Assembly (NCBI GenBank): GCA_033811195.1
Contig: JAPXOZ010000021.1
Location: 1-26,370 of the forward strand
DNA from: Cacconaster sp033811195
GTDB taxonomy: Bacteria; Bacteroidota; Bacteroidia; Bacteroidales; UBA932
Direction: 5' to 3'
Length of the DNA stretch: 26,370 nucleotides
Shown: positions 8,737 to 15,178 of the stretch, piece after piece
Layout: every line of letters starts with the position of its first letter
How positions within the stretch are numbered: position 1 is the stretch's first letter
Notes under the pieces: model-generated
The model's input: only the letters and a program-made list of their open reading frames with translations
What the model was told of the DNA's origin: nothing
Databases searched by the model: none
Made by a program: the position numbers and the translations under genes

Positions 8737-9561
8737 CTATCTAAAGCCAATGTCTGTATAAAATTTACAGGTTAGCACTTCATCTTTGTAGGGAACCGGG
8801 GCGTTGGGGTTGCTGTGTTTATCCTCAAGCCATTGTAAATAATAAACAACCCTAACGGGGATCTTCAGAGTGAATGTAACCCTTTCAACTACGCGTGTGT
8901 AATCACCTACAGGAAGACCAATGTCAATTCCGGACTCCAAAAGACATTCATAATCCAAAGGAATGTCAAGAATTGGCCTCAATTTCTCTTTCGTATTATC
9001 CGGAGCTGAAAGCAGAGGCTCGATTGTCCGGCAAACCCCTGTCCAGTTAGAGGGATTATTGACACTGGGATGACTTACAATAAAAGGGGCAAGTTCTTCA
9101 CCAGCCGGATGTCCGGCAAAATCCACATCTGCAGTCAAAGAGAGATCGCCGTTATATAAGAGGGTTGTGATTTCAAAATAACTTCTGCCTTCTCTTATTT
9201 TGTCAAATGAATCAAAGAAGTCCGACTTTACAAATGACTTTTTGCTAAATGACTTGAACAACTCATTAGATGGGATATGGAAGGCCGGATCGGATTTAAA
9301 GAGAGGGCGGTCTTTATACCTCTGAACGTTAGCGGTGTCCAAATGGAACTCAAAAGGGAAGCATTTCCATTCCTCTAAGTAATGATCATCCCTGGAAGCA
9401 TAATATGGTACATATACCAGTTCAGTGCTCCCCAGACACTCTCCGGTGAGAAACAGATTTTCACGTTGTGGTGGACCCGGATTTATCCACCACATCCACT
9501 CACAAGATGTTAAAAACACAGCTACTAAAAGTAGTACCGGAAAAATTCTATTTTTTTTCAT
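8737..9561 (-). CDS. Hypothetical lipoprotein
   Basis: A 274-residue protein that I do not recognise. The N-terminus is a clear lipoprotein signal: Lys-Lys-Asn start, a hydrophobic core and a lipobox ending in Cys20 (FLTSC), so the mature protein of about 255 residues should be membrane-anchored. The first mature residues are Trp-rich (EWMWWINPGPP). The rest looks like a soluble, mostly beta protein with no metal or nucleotide motif visible. The ATG start at 9561 lies about 66 nt from a predicted start of transcription. It appears to be a single-gene unit between two tRNAs, ending at the shared hairpin beside tRNA-His. The lipoprotein call is firm; the function is unknown. Confidence 0.8.
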   Translation of the reverse strand: MKKNRIFPVLLLVAVFLTSCEWMWWINPGPPQRENLFLTGECLGSTELVYVPYYASRDDHYLEEWKCFPFEFHLDTANVQRYKDRPLFKSDPAFHIPSNELFKSFSKKSFVKSDFFDSFDKIREGRSYFEITTLLYNGDLSLTADVDFAGHPAGEELAPFIVSHPSVNNPSNWTGVCRTIEPLLSAPDNTKEKLRPILDIPLDYECLLESGIDIGLPVGDYTRVVERVTFTLKIPVRVVYYLQWLEDKHSNPNAPVPYKDEVLTCKFYTDIGFR

Positions 9562-9633
9562 AACTAATGGTGCTTGACAGATTGTTGCATCAATATTTGC
9601 ATGTCAGCAAAGATGATTCCGATATTTATCTTT

Positions 9634-9663
9634 CAAATTTAAGAAAATCCATCAAATTTGCAA
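9634..9663 (-). promoter_or_regulatory. Promoter of the hypothetical lipoprotein gene
   Basis: On the minus strand, TTG at 9661-9663 is followed after 19 nt by TAAATTTG (9634-9641), an exact TAnnTTTG box. Transcription would start near 9627, leaving a leader of about 66 nt before the ATG at 9561. Confidence 0.55.
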
Positions 9664-9683
9664 TCATCAATCATAATGTTTAC

Positions 9684-9713
9684 AAAAAATCAGCCCTTAC
9701 GAGCTGATTTTTT
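9684..9713. terminator. Terminator downstream of tRNA-Arg
   Basis: AAAAAATCAGC (9684-9694) pairs perfectly with GCTGATTTTTT (9703-9713) over an 8-nt loop. In the minus direction the T run follows the stem, giving a classic intrinsic terminator for tRNA-Arg and for read-through from nifJ. It is symmetric and could work both ways. Confidence 0.8.
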
Positions 9714-9724
9714 GTTTTGCAGTA

Positions 9725-9799
9725 TGGTACTCCCGTGGGGAATCGAACCCCAACCGGAAGAACCGGAATCTTCCATTCTATCCATTAAACTACGGGAGC
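9725..9799 (-). tRNA. tRNA-Arg (anticodon CCG)
   Basis: On the minus strand the acceptor GCTCCCG pairs with CGGGAGT (one G-U at the end). The anticodon arm is GAAGA TTCCGGT TCTTC, giving anticodon CCG, which reads CGG, and the T-loop is TTCGATT. Discriminator A (9728) is followed by an encoded CCA (9725-9727), unlike tRNA-His in this window. The gene begins 21 nt after the nifJ stop codon on the same strand. I find no TAnnTTTG box in the 3' end of nifJ, so it is probably transcribed with nifJ and processed out. Confidence 0.93.
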
Positions 9800-9800
9800 A

Positions 9801-9820
9801 TTCTCATCTGCAAATGAGAA
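9801..9820 (-). other. Hairpin between the nifJ stop codon and tRNA-Arg
   Basis: The 20-nt spacer folds into a hairpin with 7-bp arms TTCTCAT (9814-9820 read on the minus strand) and ATGAGAA (9801-9807). It starts directly after the nifJ stop and ends one base before the tRNA 5' end. There is no T run after it, so it is a poor terminator. A role in 3'-end protection of the mRNA or in RNA processing is possible. Confidence 0.45.
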
Positions 9821-12800
9821 TTACTCATTGCCTGCGAGTCTCTTGTAGGTGTTATAACGCCACTTGGCAAACTCCTCAGTCTTGGCAAATAGTTCTTTTG
9901 CACTCTCAGGGAATGTAGTCATAAGTGAAGAGAAGCGTACTTCACCCTTGAGGAAATCCTGAAATTTGCTCCAATCCGGCTCTTTGCTATCAAGCGAGAA
10001 GGGATTCTTTCCTTCTGCCTCAAGAGTAGGATTGTAACGATACAGATGCCAGTAACCGCACTCAACTGCTCTCTTTTCCTCTCTCTGGCTCAAGCCCATA
10101 CCAGCCTTGAGACCGTGATTGATACAAGGAGAATAGGCAATGATCAGTGAGGGACCATCATAAGCTTCAGCTTCCTTTATGGCATTGAGGAACTGCACCT
10201 GGCTGGCTCCCATTGCCACTTGTGCTACATACACATAACCATAACTAATAGCCATCATTCCAAGATCTTTCTTGCGAACCCTCTTACCGGAAGTTGCGAA
10301 TTTGGCAACCGCACCTGCAGGAGTTGCCTTGGATGACTGTCCACCGGTGTTGGAATAGAGTTCTGTGTCAAGCACGAGAACATTTACATTCTCGCCTGAA
10401 GCCAGGACGTGGTCAAGTCCACCGTAACCGATGTCGTATGCCCAGCCGTCACCACCGAAAATCCACTGTGAACGAGCGGGAATGAAGTTCTTCAACTCGA
10501 GGAGCTGCTTGCAAAGGTCACAATTGCACTCTTTCATCATCGGCACAAGAGCGTCATGTACCTCACGGGTAACTGCGGCATTACCGCGATTTGTTAGCCA
10601 CTTGTCGAACTGGGCTTTCATATCCGAAGTGCAGCTGTTACACCCTAAGCCTTCTGTCATAAGGGTAGCAACAGTATCGCGAACCCGCTCGCTACCTAAC
10701 CTCATACCGAGGCCAAACTCAGCATTGTCCTCAAAGAGGGAGTTTGCCCAAGCGGGACCATGTCCATGAGGGTTAGTAGTGTAGGGGGATGAAGGGAATG
10801 ATGCTCCATAAATTGATGAACAACCGGTAGCATTTGCAACCATCATATGGTCACCAAAGAGCTGAGTAATTACTTTAATATAGGGAGTCTCTCCACAACC
10901 TGCACAAGCTCCGGAGAACTCAAAGAGAGGCTGCGCGAACTGCGAATTCTTAACATTCTGTGCCTTAGGAGCCACATTATCCTTATAACCCACATTGTGG
11001 TGGAGATAATCGAAGTTAGCCTGCTCAACCTCCTGGGTATCATAAAGCTTCATCACCAGGGCTTTTTCCTTGGCAGGGCAGATATCGGCGCAATTGCCAC
11101 AACCCGTACAGTCAGCGGGAGAAACCTGTATTGTGAATTTGTACTCCTTGAAAGCTGCATTGCCCTGTACTTTCTTTATAGCTGCGGGAGCGGCCTTAGC
11201 CTCTTCCTCAGTCATAAGGAAAGGACGGATGGCTGCGTGAGGGCAAACATAAGCACATTGATTACACTGGATACAGTTATCAGGTTGCCACTCGGGAACA
11301 GTAACGGCAATACCGCGCTTTTCAAAGGCTGCAGTACCACTGGGGATTGTACCATCCACCATATCTCCGGCAAATGTGCTCACAGGAAGTGAATTACCAT
11401 CCTGAGAATTGACGATGTCAGCTACATTTCGGATCCATTCGGGAGCAAGGCGGTTGTAGTTGGCATGTACGAAACGGCCGGTAGCATTGTTCCACTCCTT
11501 GGGGATTTCTACTTCGATGTATTCACCTCCACGGTCGACCGCGGCGTAGTTCATCTTGACGATATTTTCACCCTTGGTGCCGTATGACTCGTCAATTGCC
11601 CTCTTCATATGATCAACTGCCTCCTCGTAAGGAATGATGCCGGTGATCTTAAAGAATGCGGACTGAAGGATAGTGTTGGTCCTTCCTCCTAGACCGATTT
11701 CGGCGGCAATCTGTGTAGCATTGATCAGGAAGAGACGGAGTTTTTTGGCTACAATCTCTTTCTTCACAAAGTCAGGAATCCTATTGAAGGTCTCCTCGGT
11801 ATCCCATAGGCTATTGAGGAGGAGTATACCACCCTTTTTAATGCCTTTAAGTACATCATATTTGTATAAGTATGAAGGTACGTGGCAAGCTACGAAATCG
11901 GGAGTTGATACGAGATAGGGAGCACGGATAGGGCTATCGCCGAATCTTAGGTGGGAACAAGTATATCCGCCTGACTTTTTAGAGTCATAGTCGAAATAAC
12001 CCTGGCAATATTTAGAGGTGTTATCACCGATAATTTTAATAGTATTCTTGTTGGCACCAACAGTACCGTCAGAACCAAGACCATAGAATTTACACTCATA
12101 TGTGCCCTTCTTTGCAAGAGAAATCTCCTCTTTAAGAGGAAGTGACTTGAAGGTCACATCGTCCACTATGCCAATGGTAAAGCCGTTCTTAGGCTCCCTA
12201 AGCTTGAGGTTGTCGAATACTGCGATAATCTGTGCTGGGCTGGTATCTTTTGATGAGAGACCGTAGCGGCCACCAACAACTAGGGGAGCATTTTCACCGA
12301 GATCGGCAGTAATTGCTTTGACATCCATGTAGAGAGGCTCACCGAGTGAACCGGGCTCTTTAGTGCGGTCAAGCACAGCAATCCTCTTAACGCTCTTAGG
12401 AAGAACCCTTAGGAAATATTTAGCTGAGAAAGGTCTGTAGAGACGTACTGTAATCAGACCAAGCTTCTCACCCTTGGTTTCGGCAAGATAATCTATGGTC
12501 TCCATTATAGTCTCACATACGGAACCCATTGCAATAATCACATTCTCGGCGTCGGGTGCACCGTAATAGTCGAAGGGGAGATAGTGGCGACCTGTCAGTT
12601 CGGTGATTTCGCCCATATACCTTGCAACAATGTCAGGAACTGCATCATAATAGGGATTCGCAGCTTCACGTGCCTGGAAGTAAACGTCAGGGTTTTGTGC
12701 CGTACCTCTGGTAACGGGCTTGTTAGGGTTCAATGCCCTTTCTCTAAATTTTGCAAGAGATTTATCGCTAACCAGCGGTTTGAGGTCTTCAGCTTCGAGC

Positions 12801-13360
12801 AACTCTACTTTCTGGATCTCGTGTGAGGTCCTGAAACCGTCGAAGAAATGTAAGAACGGAATGCTTGACTTGATGGCCGAAAGATGGGCTACAGCTGCCA
12901 TATCCATTGCCTCCTGCACACCGGCAGATGCAATGAGTGCAAATCCCGTCTGTCTGGCGCTCATCACGTCGGAATGATCTCCGAAAATAGATAGGGCCTG
13001 TGCAGCAAGCGCACGGGCAGATACATGAAATACTGCTGGTAGAAGTTCGCCTGAGATCTTGTACATATTAGGAATCATCAGGAGAAGGCCCTGGGAGGCT
13101 GTGAATGTTGATGTCAGGCTACCTGCCTGAAGGGATCCGTGAACAGCTCCTGCTGCGCCACCTTCACTCTGCATTTCAGTAACTTTAACTGTTTCACCCC
13201 ACATATTCTTTTTGCCGAAGGCTGCCCACTCGTCAATGTACTCTGCCATTGTCGAAGAGGGAGTGATAGGGTAAATAGCGGCGTGCTCACTGAAAAGGTA
13301 AGCAGCATGGGCGGCAGCATAATTGCCGTCACAGGTGATGAATTTTTTCTCTTTTGCCAT
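9821..13360 (-). CDS. nifJ: Pyruvate:ferredoxin (flavodoxin) oxidoreductase
   Basis: A 1179-residue single-chain enzyme, normal for the family. It converts pyruvate, CoA and oxidised ferredoxin to acetyl-CoA, CO2 and reduced ferredoxin in the cytoplasm, and is central to anaerobic pyruvate metabolism. The N-terminal domain carries YPITPSS (about 31-37). A gamma-type domain contains GLGSDGTVGANKNTIKIIG (about 430). Two ferredoxin-type 4Fe-4S motifs follow, CIQCNQCAYVCP near 695 and CTGCGNCADICP near 750. Ligands of the proximal cluster start with CAGCGETPY near 817. The thiamine-diphosphate site is GDGWAYDIGYGGLDHV near 967 with LYSNTGGQSS near 1000. All key motifs are present. The gene appears to be alone on its transcript apart from tRNA-Arg 21 nt downstream. 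Confidence 0.97.
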   Translation of the reverse strand: MAKEKKFITCDGNYAAAHAAYLFSEHAAIYPITPSSTMAEYIDEWAAFGKKNMWGETVKVTEMQSEGGAAGAVHGSLQAGSLTSTFTASQGLLLMIPNMYKISGELLPAVFHVSARALAAQALSIFGDHSDVMSARQTGFALIASAGVQEAMDMAAVAHLSAIKSSIPFLHFFDGFRTSHEIQKVELLEAEDLKPLVSDKSLAKFRERALNPNKPVTRGTAQNPDVYFQAREAANPYYDAVPDIVARYMGEITELTGRHYLPFDYYGAPDAENVIIAMGSVCETIMETIDYLAETKGEKLGLITVRLYRPFSAKYFLRVLPKSVKRIAVLDRTKEPGSLGEPLYMDVKAITADLGENAPLVVGGRYGLSSKDTSPAQIIAVFDNLKLREPKNGFTIGIVDDVTFKSLPLKEEISLAKKGTYECKFYGLGSDGTVGANKNTIKIIGDNTSKYCQGYFDYDSKKSGGYTCSHLRFGDSPIRAPYLVSTPDFVACHVPSYLYKYDVLKGIKKGGILLLNSLWDTEETFNRIPDFVKKEIVAKKLRLFLINATQIAAEIGLGGRTNTILQSAFFKITGIIPYEEAVDHMKRAIDESYGTKGENIVKMNYAAVDRGGEYIEVEIPKEWNNATGRFVHANYNRLAPEWIRNVADIVNSQDGNSLPVSTFAGDMVDGTIPSGTAAFEKRGIAVTVPEWQPDNCIQCNQCAYVCPHAAIRPFLMTEEEAKAAPAAIKKVQGNAAFKEYKFTIQVSPADCTGCGNCADICPAKEKALVMKLYDTQEVEQANFDYLHHNVGYKDNVAPKAQNVKNSQFAQPLFEFSGACAGCGETPYIKVITQLFGDHMMVANATGCSSIYGASFPSSPYTTNPHGHGPAWANSLFEDNAEFGLGMRLGSERVRDTVATLMTEGLGCNSCTSDMKAQFDKWLTNRGNAAVTREVHDALVPMMKECNCDLCKQLLELKNFIPARSQWIFGGDGWAYDIGYGGLDHVLASGENVNVLVLDTELYSNTGGQSSKATPAGAVAKFATSGKRVRKKDLGMMAISYGYVYVAQVAMGASQVQFLNAIKEAEAYDGPSLIIAYSPCINHGLKAGMGLSQREEKRAVECGYWHLYRYNPTLEAEGKNPFSLDSKEPDWSKFQDFLKGEVRFSSLMTTFPESAKELFAKTEEFAKWRYNTYKRLAGNE

Positions 13361-13384
13361 TTGATTTTAATGTTTTTATATTGA

Positions 13385-13417
13385 TTTGTCCCGTTTTTGT
13401 TATAAATCTTAACTTTG
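13385..13417 (+). promoter_or_regulatory. Promoter of the small secreted-protein gene
   Basis: TTTG at 13385-13388 and TAACTTTG at 13410-13417 are separated by 21 nt, matching the Bacteroidota consensus. The predicted start near 13424 gives a leader of about 120 nt before the ATG at 13546. It lies in the divergent gap with nifJ. Confidence 0.5.
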
Positions 13418-13461
13418 TGAAGGACTGTACCTTATTAGACCTATTTTTTAATAACAAAATT

Positions 13462-13469
13462 CAAAAATA
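13462..13469 (-). promoter_or_regulatory. Possible -7 element for nifJ
   Basis: Read on the minus strand this is TATTTTTG, a match to TAnnTTTG, about 100 nt before the nifJ ATG. No good TTTG is found 19-21 nt further upstream, so the call is tentative in this A/T-rich gap. Confidence 0.3.
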
Positions 13470-13545
13470 TGGATTTTATTTGGGATAAGAAAATTTAATG
13501 TCTATTTTTACTATTCGAACAAATTTCAATATCAATTTTAAGATT

Positions 13546-14226
13546 ATGAAACGTACATTGATGATTATTCTTACCGCCTTTTTCGCTCTGAGCACCCAAG
13601 CCCAGGATGTGATCCAGCATAAAAAAGGTGAAGACATGACCCAGTATTTGCTTGACAGCATCAAATATGCCCTACCTGATTTCACGGCAGGTATAGTTGT
13701 ATTCAAAGATGGACGTACCGCCAATGCCCCACTAAATATCAGTACCATCTCACAGAAACTCCTCTTTATTTCCCCCGATGGCGAAATACAGGAGGTTGTA
13801 AATCAGAACAATATAGACCGTGTATCAGTCAAAGGGCACTCGTTTGTTCAGACCACACAAGGATTTGTGGAGTTGCTCGACATGACGGGTGACGTGGTTC
13901 TCGGATGCGTAAAGAGAGTCAAATTTCTAGAATCGGAAAAGAAAGGGGCTTTTGGATCCTCCGCGGTAACTACATCCGTAACTACGGTAAGTTCTATTTC
14001 AACTGAAGGACAAAGATTTGAGCTTGCACAACATGTAAATACCCCCTACACCTACAGAGTAACTCCCTATCTGGGACGGAACGGCAAATTCAGTTACGCC
14101 ACTAAGAAGTATATGATAAGGTGTTTCCCATCAAAGAAGGCTGAAATAGAAGCCTATCTCAAAGAACACAAAGTGGACTTTGAGAATTTGGATGATGTGA
14201 GAGCCCTATTTGAGTATCTCAAATAG
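13546..14226 (+). CDS. Secreted protein of unknown function
   Basis: A 226-residue protein that I do not recognise. I chose the ATG at 13546 because it begins a clean type I signal peptide (MKRTLMIILTAFFALSTQAQ, probable cleavage after TQAQ). An in-frame ATG at 13498 would add 16 residues that spoil this signal. No lipobox is present. The mature part has a beta-rich region (about 45-120) with the phrase FKDGRTANAPLNIS, a Ser/Thr/Val-rich linker (about 142-158) and a Lys/Glu-rich C-terminal helix. It is divergent from nifJ and convergent with fabD, separated from fabD by only 20 bp. Periplasmic or extracellular location is likely; no function can be assigned. Confidence 0.75.
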   Translation: MKRTLMIILTAFFALSTQAQDVIQHKKGEDMTQYLLDSIKYALPDFTAGIVVFKDGRTANAPLNISTISQKLLFISPDGEIQEVVNQNNIDRVSVKGHSFVQTTQGFVELLDMTGDVVLGCVKRVKFLESEKKGAFGSSAVTTSVTTVSSISTEGQRFELAQHVNTPYTYRVTPYLGRNGKFSYATKKYMIRCFPSKKAEIEAYLKEHKVDFENLDDVRALFEYLK

Positions 14227-14246
14227 AGGTCAGGCTACCACTGTAA

Positions 14247-15125
14247 TTAAGAAATTGAAAACAGCTCTACATCCGGGGCTGTTTTTTTTATGAGCCCTTG
14301 AAGCACATTACCCGGACCAATTTCCGTGAATTGAGTCGCACCATCAGCCACCATATTAAGCATTATATCCACCCATCTAACAGGAGAGGTAAGCTGCATC
14401 AGCAGATTGGATTTAATCCGGTCAGGATCTGTGTTTGGCAGGGCATCCACATTTTGGTAAATCGGGCAGATAGGTGTAGAAAAAGGCGTTTTATCTATTG
14501 CTCCTGCCAGCTCTACACGCGCAGGCTCCATAAGGGGAGAGTGGAAAGCTCCACCCACCTGAAGCATCACACATTTGCGCACACCGGCCTCTTTAAGTGC
14601 GGCAACTGCACTTTCCACAGCGAAAGTCTCACCTGAAATCACCGTCTGTTGCTCGTTGTTATAGTTGGCAGGAACTACAACACCCTTAGTTTCACTACAG
14701 ATGCGCTCCAGAAGGTCCGGATCGGCAGCTATAATGGCAGCCATAGAACCAGGATTAAGGTCACATGCTTTCTGCATTGCCTGTGCCCTAAGAGAAACCA
14801 ATCGCAAACCATCCTCAAAACTGAGAGCACCTGAAACCACAAGCGCTGAAAATTCGCCTAGAGAGTGTCCTGCTACCATATTAGGAGCCGGCAGGTCGCT
14901 GCAAAGCGCTGCCACCACCGAGTGGAGGAAAACCGCAGGCTGAGTCACTTTCGTAGCCCTTAGGGCATCGGCATCACCCTCAAACATTATATCGGTAATT
15001 CTGAATCCCAGAATCTCATTTACCTGCTCAAAAAGAGCCTTTGCGCGAGCGGAGCTATTATAGAGCTCCTTCCCCATTCCTGGGTATTGTGCTCCCTGCC
15101 CGGGAAAAACATATGCTTTCATCAT
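14247..15125 (-). CDS. fabD: Malonyl CoA-acyl carrier protein transacylase
   Basis: A 292-residue cytoplasmic enzyme of type II fatty-acid synthesis that transfers malonyl from CoA to acyl carrier protein. The N-terminal FPGQGAQYPGMG and the nucleophile elbow GHSLGEFSAL (catalytic Ser88) are present, as are Arg113 in LRAQAMQ and catalytic His195 in GAFHSPLM. The length is typical. Two adjacent ATG codons (15125 and 15122) could each be the start. A TATCTTTG -7 box on the minus strand at 15148-15155 lies just upstream, so the gene may be transcribed separately from the barrel-protein gene that ends 53 bp away. Other fatty-acid genes (acpP, fabF, fabH) are not adjacent. The last codons lie opposite the terminator of the neighbouring plus-strand gene. 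Confidence 0.96.
   Translation of the reverse strand: MMKAYVFPGQGAQYPGMGKELYNSSARAKALFEQVNEILGFRITDIMFEGDADALRATKVTQPAVFLHSVVAALCSDLPAPNMVAGHSLGEFSALVVSGALSFEDGLRLVSLRAQAMQKACDLNPGSMAAIIAADPDLLERICSETKGVVVPANYNNEQQTVISGETFAVESAVAALKEAGVRKCVMLQVGGAFHSPLMEPARVELAGAIDKTPFSTPICPIYQNVDALPNTDPDRIKSNLLMQLTSPVRWVDIMLNMVADGATQFTEIGPGNVLQGLIKKTAPDVELFSIS
14258..14289 (+). terminator. Terminator of the secreted-protein gene, inside the fabD 3' end
   Basis: AAAACAGCTC (14258-14267) pairs with GGGCTGTTTT (14276-14285) with one G-U pair and an 8-nt loop, followed by a run of T on the plus strand. It sits within the last 14 codons of fabD on the opposite strand, so the convergent genes share this DNA. Confidence 0.7.
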
Positions 15126-15147
15126 AATAAGGTTTTAATAACAGCGG

Positions 15148-15176
15148 CAAAGATAGAAAAAAGTAGAGAAATCAAG
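15148..15176 (-). promoter_or_regulatory. Likely fabD promoter
   Basis: Minus-strand TATCTTTG (15148-15155) matches the -7 consensus exactly. The best -33 candidate is CTTG (15173-15176) at 17 nt, slightly close. The predicted start near 15141 gives a leader of under 20 nt before the fabD ATG. Confidence 0.4.
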
Positions 15177-15178
15177 CC

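Noticed and set aside
10847..11392. A 181-codon plus-strand open frame opposite nifJ
   Set aside because: It lies antisense to the iron-sulfur domain of nifJ, has no promoter or signal, and its Ser/Leu/Ile-rich translation is a typical shadow.
13498..13545. Upstream ATG as start of the secreted-protein gene
   Set aside because: It would add 16 residues in front of a clean signal peptide; the ATG at 13546 is the better start.
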